Assembly: GCA_020725465.1 (NCBI GenBank)
Contig: DYEY01000073.1
Coordinates: 1-64,000 of the forward strand
Direction: 5' to 3'
DNA from: Dethiobacter sp.
GTDB taxonomy: Bacteria; Bacillota; Dethiobacteria; Dethiobacterales; Dethiobacteraceae
DNA length: 64,000 nt
Part shown: positions 35,108-45,417 of the stretch, in pieces
Layout of the letters: every line of letters starts with the position of its first letter
How positions within the stretch are numbered: the stretch's first letter is position 1
Notes under the pieces: generated by a model
What the model was told of the DNA's origin: nothing
Database searches by the model: none
What the model saw: only the letters and a program-made list of their open reading frames with translations
Position numbers and translations under genes: made by a program

Positions 35108-37427
35108 GGGGGGATTCCGCGGCCAGGGCGTGCTTCAGGACTTCATCCATGTGCTCCACCAGGATAAATTCCAGTTTACGCCGGACGTTTTCCGGAATTT
35201 CCGGAATATCTTTTTTGTTTTCCGCCGGTAGAATGATGGTCTTAATTCCCGCCCGGTGGGCGGCCAGTACTTTTTCCTTAACCCCGCCGATGGGCAGCAC
35301 CCTTCCCCGTAGCGTTATCTCTCCGGTCATGGCCACGGTACGCTTGCTGGGCCGGTGAGTCAGGGCGGAGATGAGGGCACAGGCCATGGTTATGCCGGCG
35401 GAGGGGCCGTCCTTGGGAATGGCACCCTCCGGAATATGAATGTGAATGTCATGGGTCTCATGAAAGTCTTCTTCTATTCCCAGGTCCCTGGCGCGGGTGC
35501 GGATATAGGAGAGCCCGGCTTGGGCCGATTCCCGCATCACTTCGCCCAGCTTGCCGGTAAGCAGCAGCTTTCCCTTGCCCTTCATCAGGGTGACCTCAAT
35601 TACCAGCGTGTCGCCGCCGGTCTCGGTCCAGGCCAAACCTGTGGCAACACCCACTTCGTCTTCTTTCTCGGCCAGACCGTACCGGTACCTGGGCACACCC
35701 AGATATTTTTCCAGGTTTTGAATGGTAACCGCAGCTTTTTCTTTCCTGTCGCGGACCACTTCTTTGGCCGTCTTGCGGCAAATGGAGGCTATGCTCCTCT
35801 CCAGGTTTCTGACCCCCGCCTCGCGGGTATATTCCCGGATAATTTTGCGCAGGGTGTTCTCCGAAAGCTGCAGATTATCATCACTCAGCCCGTGTTCTTT
35901 CAGCTGCTTCGGCAACAGGTAGCGCTCGGCGATTTTGACTTTCTCCTCTTCGGTATAACCGGGGATATAGATAGTCTCCATCCGGTCCAGGAGCGGCTGA
36001 GGAATATTGTACAGGGTATTGGCGGTGGTGATAAACATGACGTGCGACATATCAAAGGGAATTTCCAGGTAGTGGTCCGAAAACGAATTGTTCTGCTCCG
36101 GATCCAGCACTTCAAGCAGGGCTGCCGACGGGTCACCGCGGAAGTCGGTGGACATTTTGTCAATTTCATCAAGCAAAAATACCGGGTTTTGCGACTTGGC
36201 CTGGCGCATGGCCTGGATAATCCGGCCGGGCATGGCTCCCACATAGGTTCGCCGGTGGCCGCGTATTTCCGCCTCGTCCCTGACACCGCCCAGGGAAATG
36301 CGCACGAAGTTACGCTCCAGTGCCCTGGCGATAGACTTGGCCAGAGAAGTCTTGCCGACCCCGGGCGGACCCACCAGGCAAAGGATGGGTCCTTTCAGTT
36401 TTTGGGCCAGCTGCCGCACTGCCAGGTATTCCAAAATCCTTTCTTTTACTTTTTTTAAACCATAATGGTCCTCTTCCAGGATCTGTTCCGCCATGTTCAG
36501 ATCCAGGCGATCCTGGGTCTGCCTGGACCAGGGCAGGGCCAGTATCCAGTCCAGGTAATTCCGGATAACAACTCCTTCGGCGGCGGCAGGCGGCATTTTT
36601 TCCAGCCGTTCCACTTCTTTGAGCGCTTTTTCCTGTACTTCTTCAGGGAGGTTCGCTTCAGCTATCTTCTCCCGGTACTCGTCAGCTTCAGCCATTCTTT
36701 CGTCTTTCTCGCCCAGCTCTTTTTGGATGGCTTTCATCTGCTCGCGCAGGTAATATTCTTTCTGGGTCCGCTCCATCTGCTTGCGTACCCGCAGGTTGAT
36801 TTTGCGCTCAATCTCCAGTATCTCCATCTCGTGCCCCAGGATATCGTTCAACTTGTCCAGGCGGGCCCGCGGCGAGGTAGCCTCCAGGATTTCCTGCTTC
36901 TGTGGGACTTTTAAAGCCAAATGCGACGCGATAATATCGGCCAGGCGGCCCGCCTCTTCAATGGCGGACACTGTAACCAGCGTTTCCGGCGGTATTTTTT
37001 TGCTAAGCTTGATATATTGCTCAAACTGGTAGAGGACACTGCGCATCAGCGCCTCGGTTTCCACATTCCTGGTGGTGTCTTCGGCGACTTCCTCCGCTTC
37101 TACCTTGAAGTAGGGTTCAATGGCCACAAAGCTGCGCACGTAGGCACGGTTTAATCCTTCCACCAGCACCCGGATGGTCCCCCCGGGAAGCTTCAGCATC
37201 TGCTTCACCTGGGCCACGGTACCCATGCTGTAAATATCTTCCGGAGCAGGTTCGTCAACCCTGGCTTCTTTCTGTGCCACCAGCAAAATTTTGTTGTCCT
37301 CTACCATGGCCTGCTCGAGGGCGTTTACCGATCTTTCCCTGCCCACATCCAGGTGGAGCACCATGTTCGGGAAAACCAGTATGCCCCTAAGCGGCAACAG
37401 GGGCATTATCTTGCGTTTCGCACCCAT
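35097..37427 (-). CDS. lon: ATP-dependent protease LonA
   Basis: A 776-residue soluble AAA+ protease. LON substrate-binding domain (about 5-200) starting with [20 protein letters not shown], Walker [17 protein letters not shown], Walker [12 protein letters not shown], and the Ser-Lys protease domain with DGPSAG and [17 protein letters not shown] 37427 is preferred to 37460 because GGGGGG lies 6 nt upstream and family members begin at this point. Together with lonB, clpX, clpP and tig it forms a protein-quality block. Confidence 0.95.
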   Translation of the reverse strand: MGAKRKIMPLLPLRGILVFPNMVLHLDVGRERSVNALEQAMVEDNKILLVAQKEARVDEPAPEDIYSMGTVAQVKQMLKLPGGTIRVLVEGLNRAYVRSFVAIEPYFKVEAEEVAEDTTRNVETEALMRSVLYQFEQYIKLSKKIPPETLVTVSAIEEAGRLADIIASHLALKVPQKQEILEATSPRARLDKLNDILGHEMEILEIERKINLRVRKQMERTQKEYYLREQMKAIQKELGEKDERMAEADEYREKIAEANLPEEVQEKALKEVERLEKMPPAAAEGVVIRNYLDWILALPWSRQTQDRLDLNMAEQILEEDHYGLKKVKERILEYLAVRQLAQKLKGPILCLVGPPGVGKTSLAKSIARALERNFVRISLGGVRDEAEIRGHRRTYVGAMPGRIIQAMRQAKSQNPVFLLDEIDKMSTDFRGDPSAALLEVLDPEQNNSFSDHYLEIPFDMSHVMFITTANTLYNIPQPLLDRMETIYIPGYTEEEKVKIAERYLLPKQLKEHGLSDDNLQLSENTLRKIIREYTREAGVRNLERSIASICRKTAKEVVRDRKEKAAVTIQNLEKYLGVPRYRYGLAEKEDEVGVATGLAWTETGGDTLVIEVTLMKGKGKLLLTGKLGEVMRESAQAGLSYIRTRARDLGIEEDFHETHDIHIHIPEGAIPKDGPSAGITMACALISALTHRPSKRTVAMTGEITLRGRVLPIGGVKEKVLAAHRAGIKTIILPAENKKDIPEIPENVRRKLEFILVEHMDEVLKHALAAESPHEG

Positions 37428-37507
37428 GAAGAACCCCCCGTTTTTAATTTTTCCAAGCAATAATTATTTCGCGGAAATTGCCTTTAATCCTTCCTTTGTT
37501 TACATTT

Positions 37508-37540
37508 AAAAGAGCCCCGCCGCCAGGGGCAGGGCTCTTT
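37508..37540 (-). terminator. intrinsic terminator overlapping the lonB stop
   Basis: AAAGAGCCC and GGGCTCTTT form the stem, with an inner CCCC/GGGG pairing, followed by TTTAA. It overlaps the lonB stop codon, so lonA has its own promoter within 37428-37507, which I could not place. Confidence 0.75.
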
Positions 37541-39209
37541 ACACCAAAGACGCGCTGAGCACCCGGGCAGGGGCGGCCAGCGACCCTTTGCCTGTTTTAA
37601 TCAGAGCCGCCTCCAGCACCCCCTGCAAAGTCTCCACAGGTATTACTTCAATATCCCTCAGCTCCTGGAAAATCTGCTGCCAGTTTTCCCTGGGGATAAT
37701 GACTTTTTTGGCGCCCGCCTGCCGGGCGGCGTCCACCTTGCAGGTAACGCCTCCCACCGGCCGTACCAGACCACGCACTGAAAGCTCGCCGGTCATAGCC
37801 ACCGTGTTCAGAACGGGTATCCCGGTCAGGGACGAATAGATGGCTGTGGCGATGCTGACTCCGGCTGAAGGCCCGTCAATGGGTATGCCCCCCGGGAAAT
37901 TAATATGTATGTCGTAATCCCCAAGCGGTACATCCAGGTATCCCTGCAGGACGGTGAGCACATTTTCCACCGATCCCTTGGCCATACTCTTGCGGCGCAG
38001 CATGCGCCGGTGGCTGCCCATTTCTTCCTCCTCCACCACCCCGGTGACATGGAGCTGACCCCTGCCCTGGCCCACATGCCTGGTGGCTACTTCTATTTCA
38101 ATTATAGTACCCATATTGGGGCCGTAGACAGCCAGCCCGTTGACATAGCCCGTCTGCGGGCTATCAGGGATTTTTTTCTCAGGGCGGGGTGACATCTGGC
38201 TGGAGCTTACCACCCATTCCACATCTTCCACGGTCAGGTGGGTGCGCCCTTCGTTCATGGCGATGCCGCCCATAATTTGCACCGTGTTTACCGCCTCACG
38301 GCCGTTGGTGGCATATTTCCTGATTACTGCCAGCGCCGCCTCGTCAATGGTAAAATTGATCCGTTTTACGGCGTTACGGGCGATTATTTCAATTTCGTGC
38401 GGCAGGAGCCCGCGAAAAAAAACCTCCTGGCAGCGGGAGCGGATGGCGGGAGGGATATCCTCCGGCAGCCTGGTGGTTGCGCCGATAAGCCGGAAATCAG
38501 CAGGGAATCCGTTTTGGAACACCTCGTGGATATAAGCCGGGACATTGCGGTCTTCAGGGTTGTAGTAGGCGCTCTCCAGGATGACTTTACGGTCTTCGAG
38601 CACTTTGAGCAGCTTGTTCATCTGGGTGCTGTGCAGTTCACCTATTTCATCTATAAAAAGGATACCGCCGTGTGCCCTGGTCACGGCACCGGGTTTGGGC
38701 TGGGGAATACCCGCCATGCCCATGGGACCCGCTCCCTGGTAAATAGGATCGTGGACTGAGCCGATAAGGGGGTCAGCAATGCCCCGTTCATCAAAACGGG
38801 CCGTGGTGGCATCCATCTCCACAAACTTTGCCTCTTCAGTGAAAGGAGACATCTTGTTTTTTTTGGCTTCTTCCAGCACAAGGCGGGCGGCTGCGGTTTT
38901 ACCGATTCCCGGCGGCCCATAAATTATCACATGCTGTGGGTTCGGGCCACACAGCGCCGCCCGCAGCGACTTTAATCCGTCGTCCTGTCCGATGATTTCG
39001 GCAAAGGAGGTGGGGCGGGTCTTTTCAGACAGAGGCTCGGTCAGTGAAATGGCCCTCATGCGCTGCAATTGCTCCATTTCTTTGCGTGATTCCCTGTCCA
39101 CAGCCACTTTGCTGGTCTGCTGTGAACGGAGCAGGTTCCAGAAATAGAGGCCGATAACTATGGCAAAAAATATCTGCACAAAACCAATGAGTGATCCCAG
39201 GTTGTGCAT
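37539..39209 (-). CDS. lonB: sporulation-type ATP-dependent protease LonB
   Basis: A 556-residue membrane-anchored Lon relative. An N-terminal hydrophobic segment (GFVQIFFAIVIGLYFWNLL) replaces the LON substrate domain. AAA+ motifs are IIYGPPGIGKTAAA and GGILFIDEIGELH. The protease domain has DGPSAG (Ser) and GGVTCKVDAARQAGAKK (Lys). In Bacillus LonB is forespore-specific. It lies between lonA and clpX, as in Bacillus and Peptococcaceae. Confidence 0.92.
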   Translation of the reverse strand: MHNLGSLIGFVQIFFAIVIGLYFWNLLRSQQTSKVAVDRESRKEMEQLQRMRAISLTEPLSEKTRPTSFAEIIGQDDGLKSLRAALCGPNPQHVIIYGPPGIGKTAAARLVLEEAKKNKMSPFTEEAKFVEMDATTARFDERGIADPLIGSVHDPIYQGAGPMGMAGIPQPKPGAVTRAHGGILFIDEIGELHSTQMNKLLKVLEDRKVILESAYYNPEDRNVPAYIHEVFQNGFPADFRLIGATTRLPEDIPPAIRSRCQEVFFRGLLPHEIEIIARNAVKRINFTIDEAALAVIRKYATNGREAVNTVQIMGGIAMNEGRTHLTVEDVEWVVSSSQMSPRPEKKIPDSPQTGYVNGLAVYGPNMGTIIEIEVATRHVGQGRGQLHVTGVVEEEEMGSHRRMLRRKSMAKGSVENVLTVLQGYLDVPLGDYDIHINFPGGIPIDGPSAGVSIATAIYSSLTGIPVLNTVAMTGELSVRGLVRPVGGVTCKVDAARQAGAKKVIIPRENWQQIFQELRDIEVIPVETLQGVLEAALIKTGKGSLAAPARVLSASLV

Positions 39210-39261
39210 CTGCTCCCCTCCTCAATTATTGCTTCCCTACGTCTAGTATAACCGCCAAGAC

Positions 39262-39290
39262 AAAAAAAAACCGCCTGTTTCAGGCGGTTT
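39262..39290 (-). terminator. intrinsic terminator overlapping the clpX end
   Basis: AAACCGCCTG and CAGGCGGTTT form the stem, followed by a run of nine T on the minus strand. It includes the clpX stop codon. Confidence 0.88.
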
Positions 39291-40542
39291 CCTCCTTCTT
39301 TTTCTTCCTTTTGTCGGCGGTGACAAGTATAGGTTTGTCACGCCTGGCGATAACATCCCTGGTGATAATACACTTTCCGATATCGTCCCGGGCCGGGAGT
39401 TCGTACATCACATCGAGCAGAATTCCCTCCAGGATGGCCCGCAGCCCCCTGGCCCCGGTGCTGCGGCGGATAGCCTCTTCGGCGATAATCTCAAGCGTTC
39501 CGTCCTTAAACTCCAGATTCACCCCGTCCATCTCGAACAGCTTTTGGTACTGCTTGATCAGGGCATTGCGCGGCTCGGTAAGGATACGGATCAGCGCTTC
39601 CTTGTCAAGCGCATCAAGAGTGGCCACCACCGGCACCCGGCCCACAAACTCCGGTATCAGGCCGTACTTTATCAGGTCCTGGGGCAGGATGTTGCGCAGA
39701 ATCTGGCCTATGTTGATTTCCCGCCTGCCGGCTACTTCGGCGCCAAAGCCGATGCCTTTTTTGCCGATGCGGTTCTGGATGATTTTCTCCAGCCCGTCAA
39801 AGGCGCCGCCGCAGATAAAAAGGATGTTGGTGGTGTCAATCTGCATGAATTCCTGGTGGGGGTGCTTGCGCCCTCCCTGCGGAGGCACACTGGCCACGGT
39901 GCCTTCCAGGATTTTTAGAAGCGCCTGCTGTACGCCCTCTCCTGAAACGTCCCGGGTTATGGAAGGGTTATCGGTTTTGCGGGCGATTTTATCAACTTCA
40001 TCAATATAGACAATGCCCTTTTCCGCTTTCTCCAGGTCATAATCGGCCGCCTGAATCAGCTTAAGCAGAATATTCTCCACATCCTCGCCCACGTATCCGG
40101 CCTCGGTCAGCGAGGTGGCGTCAGCGATGGCGAAAGGCACATTCAAAATACGGGCCAGTGTCTGGGCCAGCAGGGTTTTACCCACACCGGTGGGTCCGAT
40201 TAAAATAATATTGCTTTTTTGAATCTCCACATCGTCAGGCTTCTGGTCGGAATTGATGCGCTTGTAATGGTTGTAAACAGCCACCGACAGAGATTTTTTG
40301 GCCTCATCCTGACCGATGACGTACTGATCAAGGATTTCCTTTATCTCCGTGGGTCTTGGCAGCTCCACCAGGTCAAGCTCCATCTCTTCGGAAAGCTCTT
40401 CCTCAATTATCTCGTTGCAAAGTTCAATGCACTCATCACAGATGTAGACACCGGGACCAGCCACAAGTTTGCGCACCTGGTCCTGGGTCTTACCGCAAAA
40501 TGAACACTTCAGCTGGCCCTTTTCGTCATTAAATTTAAACAT
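39280..40542 (-). CDS. clpX: ClpX, ATPase of the ClpXP protease
   Basis: A 420-residue AAA+ unfoldase. The N-terminal zinc-binding domain has CSFCGK and CDECIELC. Walker A is [14 protein letters not shown], Walker [12 protein letters not shown], sensor and pore regions follow ([17 protein letters not shown]), and [12 protein letters not shown] marks the C-terminal part. It follows clpP after 32 bp; tig-clpP-clpX is a widespread order. Confidence 0.97.
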   Translation of the reverse strand: MFKFNDEKGQLKCSFCGKTQDQVRKLVAGPGVYICDECIELCNEIIEEELSEEMELDLVELPRPTEIKEILDQYVIGQDEAKKSLSVAVYNHYKRINSDQKPDDVEIQKSNIILIGPTGVGKTLLAQTLARILNVPFAIADATSLTEAGYVGEDVENILLKLIQAADYDLEKAEKGIVYIDEVDKIARKTDNPSITRDVSGEGVQQALLKILEGTVASVPPQGGRKHPHQEFMQIDTTNILFICGGAFDGLEKIIQNRIGKKGIGFGAEVAGRREINIGQILRNILPQDLIKYGLIPEFVGRVPVVATLDALDKEALIRILTEPRNALIKQYQKLFEMDGVNLEFKDGTLEIIAEEAIRRSTGARGLRAILEGILLDVMYELPARDDIGKCIITRDVIARRDKPILVTADKRKKKKEETA

Positions 40543-40574
40543 TTAAAAAATTTCCCTCCCAGTGGAGATGCAAA

Positions 40575-41159
40575 TTATAGGCGCTTCTCCAGTACCCCGT
40601 CAATAAGCCCGTACTCTTTGGCCTGAACCGCCGACATAAAATAGTCACGGTCGGTATCACGGGCAATCTGCTCAATGGGCCTGCCTGTGTGCTTTGCCAG
40701 TATTTCGTTCAGCCGCTCCCGTAACCGCAGGATTTCCCGGGCCTGAATTTCAATATCCACAGCCTGGCCCTTGGCACCTCCCGCCGGCTGGTGGACCATA
40801 ATTCTGGAGTTGGGCAGGGCAAACCTTTTGCCCGGCGCTCCCGCCGCCAGCAATACCGCTCCCATGCTGGCTGCCAGGCCCACACAAATGGTGGAAACAT
40901 CCGGTTTAATATACTGCATGGTGTCATAAATAGCCAAGCCTGCATCCACAGACCCCCCCGGTGAGTTGATATACATGCTGATTTCCTTCTCGGGGTCCTC
41001 CGACTCCAGGAACAATAGCTGCGCCACCACCAGGTTGGCCACCGTATCGTCAATACCGGTACCAATAAACACTATGCGGTCCTTCAGGAGCCTTGAATAA
41101 ATATCGTACGCCCGTTCACCGCGGTTGGTCTGTTCCACCACCATTGGAACAAGGTTCAT
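40575..41159 (-). CDS. clpP: ClpP proteolytic subunit
   Basis: A 194-residue serine peptidase. Catalytic triad S98 (GLAASMGAV), H123 (IMVHQPAGG) and D172 ([10 protein letters not shown]) is complete. It forms the barrel used by ClpX. The start overlaps the tig stop by 44 bp; a second ATG at 41144 is an alternative but also overlaps. Confidence 0.97.
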   Translation of the reverse strand: MNLVPMVVEQTNRGERAYDIYSRLLKDRIVFIGTGIDDTVANLVVAQLLFLESEDPEKEISMYINSPGGSVDAGLAIYDTMQYIKPDVSTICVGLAASMGAVLLAAGAPGKRFALPNSRIMVHQPAGGAKGQAVDIEIQAREILRLRERLNEILAKHTGRPIEQIARDTDRDYFMSAVQAKEYGLIDGVLEKRL

Positions 41160-42495
41160 GTGGATCTTCCTGCCTTTCTTTGGTATCTTCGGCTATAGTT
41201 GCAGGCACTTTAGTGATTTTTGCTTCACTGACCAGAAAGTCTATTACTTTTCTCATTTTTATTTCCTCACGGATGACATTAAGCTGGCCCTGCTTGTCAA
41301 AATGCTCCCGGACCTTTTCCGGGTCCTGTTTATATCCTTCAGCAAACCGGGTGACCTGCTCATCTACTTCTGCATCCAGAGCCATAATTCCTTCTTTTTG
41401 AATGATGGCATCCAGTACCAGGTTGGCCTTTACCCGCCTCGCCGCTTCTTCACGCTTTTCCGCGCGCAGGTCGGCTATTTTCCGGCCGGTAAATTCCAGG
41501 AACCTCTCCATGGACATCCCCTGTATCCGCAGGTACTGTTCCATGTCAACCATCATCCTGTCAATTTCCCTCTCAACCATGGGCTCCGGAATATATACTT
41601 CCGAACCGGCCACCACCGCTTCCACCACTTTTTCTTCCAGTTCTGTCCTGGCCCTGTTTTCTTCCGTCTTTACCAGCCTGTTCTTAAAGTCTTCCCTTAA
41701 TTCGGCCATTGTACCAAAGTCAGAAACCTCTCTGGCAAAATCATCATTTAGCTCAGGGTATTCCCTGCGCTTTATTTCTTTCAGGTTAACCTTATAGACC
41801 GCGGGCCTGCCCGCCAGTTCGGCCAAATGGTAGTCGCCGGGGAAGGTCACCTTAAGCTCCTTTTCCTCGCCGGTCCGCATGCCAATCAGCTGCTCTTCAA
41901 AACCCGGTATAAAAGAACCGGATCCTATTTCCAGGGAATAGTTTTCCGCACTGCCGCCGGCAAAAGGTTCGCCGTCCATGAAACCGGTAAAGTCGATCAC
42001 AGCCAGGTCACCCTGTTCCAGCACCCCGTCAGTAACCACATTCAGCCTTACATGCTGCTTTTGAAGCTGGGAAAGTCCTGCCTCCACCTGCTCATCGGTA
42101 ATCTCCACGGTTTTTTGCTCCACTTCCACTCCACGGTAAGCACCCAGGGTTACTTCCGGTTTTACTTCAACAACCGCCTTAAAAATAAAAGGCTTCCCTT
42201 TTCCCATTTGCACCAGGCTGATCTGGGGCTGATCGATGGGTTTAATGCCCGTCTCCTCCACAGCGCCCCTGTATGCTTCGGGCACAATTTCTTCCAGCGC
42301 TTCTTCGTAGAGGATTTCCGCACCAAACCTGTTTTCCAGTATGGCACGGGGCACCTTGCCCTTGCGGAAACCGGGTAAGCTGACCTTCTTAACAACTTTT
42401 TTATAGGCCCGTTCCAGAGCCTGGGCCACTACCGGCTCTTCAACCTCTATTTCCAGCTCAACTTTGTTCTGGTCTATTTTCTCCCACTTAACCAT
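41116..42495 (-). CDS. tig: trigger factor, ribosome-associated chaperone
   Basis: A 459-residue chaperone and peptidyl-prolyl isomerase. The ribosome-docking signature is [20 protein letters not shown] (about 39-58); a PPIase domain lies at 150-245 ([19 protein letters not shown]), with helical arms to the end. The C-terminal 45 residues are longer than usual and rich in charged residues. A promoter is placed about 60 bp upstream. Confidence 0.95.
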   Translation of the reverse strand: MVKWEKIDQNKVELEIEVEEPVVAQALERAYKKVVKKVSLPGFRKGKVPRAILENRFGAEILYEEALEEIVPEAYRGAVEETGIKPIDQPQISLVQMGKGKPFIFKAVVEVKPEVTLGAYRGVEVEQKTVEITDEQVEAGLSQLQKQHVRLNVVTDGVLEQGDLAVIDFTGFMDGEPFAGGSAENYSLEIGSGSFIPGFEEQLIGMRTGEEKELKVTFPGDYHLAELAGRPAVYKVNLKEIKRREYPELNDDFAREVSDFGTMAELREDFKNRLVKTEENRARTELEEKVVEAVVAGSEVYIPEPMVEREIDRMMVDMEQYLRIQGMSMERFLEFTGRKIADLRAEKREEAARRVKANLVLDAIIQKEGIMALDAEVDEQVTRFAEGYKQDPEKVREHFDKQGQLNVIREEIKMRKVIDFLVSEAKITKVPATIAEDTKERQEDPHEPCSNGGGTDQPR

Positions 42496-42553
42496 TTGCT
42501 ATGCTCCTTTTGCCGGTTATCTAACGGTTTAATCCGCCGGCCTGTGTTTTACA

Positions 42554-42582
42554 TTTATACCATAAAAACTGCAACCCGCCAA
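42554..42582 (-). promoter_or_regulatory. candidate promoter of tig-clpP-clpX
   Basis: TTGGCG, a 17 bp spacer and TATAAA on the minus strand, between the tRNA terminator and tig. Confidence 0.55.
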
Positions 42583-42633
42583 GTATTTTACCACTATTTT
42601 ATTAAAAAATAAAGCAAAAAGGTCTTTAAAATT

Positions 42634-42656
42634 AATAAAATAACGCCTTACGGCGC
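42634..42656 (-). terminator. terminator of the four-tRNA transcript
   Basis: CGCC-GTAA-GGCG, a tetraloop hairpin, followed by TTATTTTATT on the minus strand, 8 bp past tRNA-Gly. Confidence 0.6.
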
Positions 42657-42663
42657 TTAATTC

Positions 42664-42738
42664 TGGAGCGGAAAAGGGGATTCGAACCCCCGGCCCTCGC
42701 CTTGGCAAGGCGATGCTCTGCCGCTGAGCTATTTCCGC
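42664..42738 (-). tRNA. tRNA-Gly(GCC)
   Basis: Full cloverleaf: acceptor GCGGAAA/TTTCCGC, anticodon stem TCGCC-TTGCCAA-GGCGA with anticodon GCC, T-arm with GGTTCGAAT, and an encoded CCA. Confidence 0.97.
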
Positions 42739-42749
42739 TTACTGTTTAT

Positions 42750-42834
42750 TGGTGCGGGCGGAGGGACTTGAACCCCCAAGGGAAACCCCACCAGATCCTA
42801 AGTCTGGCGCGTGTGCCAATTCCGCCACGCCCGC
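42750..42834 (-). tRNA. tRNA-Leu(TAG)
   Basis: Class II tRNA of 85 nt with a long variable arm (GGGGTTTCCCTTGG). Anticodon stem CCAGA-CTTAGGA-TCTGG gives TAG. CCA is encoded. Confidence 0.97.
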
Positions 42835-42846
42835 CTGATATTAAAA

Positions 42847-42924
42847 TGGGGTGGATGATGGGACTCGAACCCACGGCCCCCAGAGCCACAATCTGGTGCT
42901 CTAACCACCTGAGCTACACCCACC
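42847..42924 (-). tRNA. tRNA-His(GTG)
   Basis: Anticodon loop TTGTGGC in stem CCAGA/TCTGG. The extra 5' G(-1) opposite C73 is encoded, as required for HisRS recognition, and CCA is encoded. Confidence 0.97.
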
Positions 42925-42999
42925 GCGCTACAAATGACAGAGCGGATATCAGAGCCTTTCCTCCGCCACACTGACATCCGGCCTCTGACCTCCGGTAAA

Positions 43000-43075
43000 T
43001 GGCACGCCTGGTAGGAATCGAACCTACGACCCACGGATTAGAAGTCCGTTGCTCTATCCCCTGAGCTACAGGCGC
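43000..43075 (-). tRNA. tRNA-Arg(TCT)
   Basis: Anticodon loop CTTCTAA in stem ACGGA/TCCGT gives TCT. Acceptor GCGCCTG pairs with CAGGCGT, followed by G and an encoded CCA. It is the first tRNA of the array. Confidence 0.97.
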
Positions 43076-43084
43076 ACGTAATTA

Positions 43085-43113
43085 ATTATAGCGGAAAATG
43101 CATTCCAAATCAA
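43085..43113 (-). promoter_or_regulatory. promoter of the tRNA Arg-His-Leu-Gly array
   Basis: TTGATT, a 17 bp spacer and a perfect TATAAT, ending 10 bp upstream of tRNA-Arg. Confidence 0.8.
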
Positions 43114-43178
43114 GTCATTTTTCCTGGTTATGTTTTCCAGCCCGCTTTCCTGTCTTTTATTTTGCCGGCAGGCCAGGA

Positions 43179-45416
43179 TCACAGCCAGAAATCGTTTTTA
43201 TCAAAAACCGCCAGACAAGCCTTAACAACCTGTGGATCATAAAGCGTGCCGCTGCCTGCCACAATCTCCTGCAAAGCCTGTTTCAGGCCAAGCGCGGGCC
43301 GGTAAGGGCGGTGGGAAGCCATTGCCTCCACCACATCCGCCACTCCCAGTATCCTGGCCTCTGGCAGGATTTCCTCCCCTTTCAGGCCGCAGGGATAGCC
43401 TGAACCGTCCAGCCTTTCGTGATGCTGATGCACTATAGTGGCGATGGGCCAGGGAAAATCAATCTTATTTAAAATATCATAACCCACTGTGGGATGCATC
43501 CTGATAAGGCTTATTTCCATATCGCTGATTTTGCCGGGCTTGGCTAGTATTTCTGCCGGCACTGTTATTTTTCCCAGGTCATGAATAGAGGCGGCCAGCC
43601 TGATGCCCTCTTCGGGTATCCCCATCTCCCTGGCAATAGCTGTTGCCAGCTCCGAAACCCGCTGTTGGTGACCGGCGGTATAAGGATCCCTTATTTCCAC
43701 TGTTTTCTCCATAGCCCTGATGATACCGGCAATAGTTAATCTCAGCCTTAAAACAGTGTTCTTTAACTCCTCTTCGGCCGTTTTGCGCTCTGTAATATCC
43801 CTGGTCCCCAAAACAACTCCGGCAATGTTATTATTGTTATCTGTTATCAAATTTACCGCAGTTTCAACCCACAGGTAGCCGCCGTTGGCATGCCGGTGCC
43901 GGTATTCCACCCTTCCCGGCACTCTTGTGTTTATAGCATCCTCGACAGCATCAGAAATTTTTTTGCGGTCTTCCGGGTGGACCAAATGGTAAAAGGGTTT
44001 CCCCATCAGTTCCCGGGGCTTATACCCCAATACCCTGGTATATGTGGGGCTGGTATAGCTGAAGAGCCCTTTTGTGTCAACCTCAGAAACCATGTCCAGC
44101 ATGTTTTCCGTGATAAGCCGGAGCCTTTTCTCCCGCTTTTCCAGTATTTCCCGATCCTTTTTCCTCGCAAACGTCTCCAGGGTTAACGACACCGTCTCTG
44201 CCACCGAGGCGGCAAACTGCTGCTCCTCTTCCGTCCACTTCCTCTTTTCACCGGTATGTTCAAAGCCAATCATACCGGCCATTTCTCCGCACAACCATAT
44301 GGGAGCATCTATCAGTGAGACAACTCCAAGGGAGTCAAGCTGTTTTTGGCCGAATTTTTCTATGCGCCTTTCGCCGGCCACATCATCCACCGCAACCGCC
44401 CTGCTGTTCTCAACCGCACGGCAATAGGCGGGATGGGCTTTAAGCCTGATGGTATGTCCATTTGTGTGTTTGTTTTCACTCCGGATATATAACTCCGCGC
44501 AACGCGCTTCCTCACAGCTCTCCCTGAAAAGCCAGATGCCGACTCTTTCCACTTCCAGGGCCAGAGCGCAAATTTCTGTTATAGACCTCAATGCTTCTTC
44601 CAGCGTGTCTTTTTTTAACCTGGCCAGTTCCAGCAGCGTGGCCTGGAACCTTATTTTCTGTTCCACGCTCCTGTTTCTCTCCGCCTCTGCCAGTTTGAGG
44701 TCTGTAATGTCCCTGATGAACGCAATCACTTCATCATCACCGCTCCTGACGAGGCGGGCCTCAAAGTACCTGTTGCCGCCGTCAGGCACCGGCAGGCTGT
44801 ACTCAAAGGCTTTTGGTCTGCCGTTTCTTAAAGCCTTTCGCATATTGAGATTAAAAAGCCTTGCAACTTCCCCAGGCAACACATCTTTTATCTTCTTGCC
44901 TGTTACTTTGTCAGGAGGAGAGTGCAGTATGAGTTCATCCTTGCAACAGATATCCAGGTAAGTGCCGTCAACCCGGCAGCGAAAGAGCAGGTCAGGGATT
45001 GCTTCCACGATGGAACGGTTTCTTTCCTCCATTTTTCTCAGGTCTTTCTCCGCCACTATTTTTCTGGCAAAGTCTTCAACCCGCCTGGCAAAAATACCAT
45101 ACAGCTTTTTATCCCTGGCCGTAAGAGGGTCCTGCTTTTCCATGTAAAGGATACCGGTTCCCCCGGCAAAAGAATAGGTAAATGTTTTCTGGTCCTGCTT
45201 CTGGAAATATTCCAGTGCTTTTCTCTCGTTCTTAAAACCCCAGTACCCCAGGCATTCCATGGTTTCACCTTTTTTAAGAAACAAAGCCATGCGGCACACG
45301 CCGAGAAGCCGGGCCGCCTTCTCGGTCAATTCAGCAAAAAAGTCTTCTTTCCCGTCGGGAAGATTATAACATGTTATTTCATATAGCGTTACCAGTTCAT
45401 AAATGTCATAGGCCAT
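43179..45416 (-). CDS. multi-sensor HD-GYP phosphodiesterase (GAF-PAS-GAF-PAS-HD-GYP)
   Basis: A 745-residue soluble signalling protein. An N-terminal GAF-like region (about 1-145) is followed by a PAS domain (about 150-265; SIVEAIPDLLFRCRVDG), a GAF domain (about 275-420), a PAS/PAC domain (about 430-550; YTSPTYTRVLGYKPRELMG) and an HD-GYP output domain (about 560-745). HD is intact in SIHDLGKITVP, and HQHHERLDGSGYP gives the GYP motif. HD-GYP enzymes usually hydrolyse cyclic di-GMP. No membrane segment is seen, so it should sense cytosolic ligands. Its start is 1-2 bp from the stop of the FIST gene, which suggests a shared pathway. Confidence 0.92.
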   Translation of the reverse strand: MAYDIYELVTLYEITCYNLPDGKEDFFAELTEKAARLLGVCRMALFLKKGETMECLGYWGFKNERKALEYFQKQDQKTFTYSFAGGTGILYMEKQDPLTARDKKLYGIFARRVEDFARKIVAEKDLRKMEERNRSIVEAIPDLLFRCRVDGTYLDICCKDELILHSPPDKVTGKKIKDVLPGEVARLFNLNMRKALRNGRPKAFEYSLPVPDGGNRYFEARLVRSGDDEVIAFIRDITDLKLAEAERNRSVEQKIRFQATLLELARLKKDTLEEALRSITEICALALEVERVGIWLFRESCEEARCAELYIRSENKHTNGHTIRLKAHPAYCRAVENSRAVAVDDVAGERRIEKFGQKQLDSLGVVSLIDAPIWLCGEMAGMIGFEHTGEKRKWTEEEQQFAASVAETVSLTLETFARKKDREILEKREKRLRLITENMLDMVSEVDTKGLFSYTSPTYTRVLGYKPRELMGKPFYHLVHPEDRKKISDAVEDAINTRVPGRVEYRHRHANGGYLWVETAVNLITDNNNNIAGVVLGTRDITERKTAEEELKNTVLRLRLTIAGIIRAMEKTVEIRDPYTAGHQQRVSELATAIAREMGIPEEGIRLAASIHDLGKITVPAEILAKPGKISDMEISLIRMHPTVGYDILNKIDFPWPIATIVHQHHERLDGSGYPCGLKGEEILPEARILGVADVVEAMASHRPYRPALGLKQALQEIVAGSGTLYDPQVVKACLAVFDKNDFWL

Positions 45417-45417
45417 A

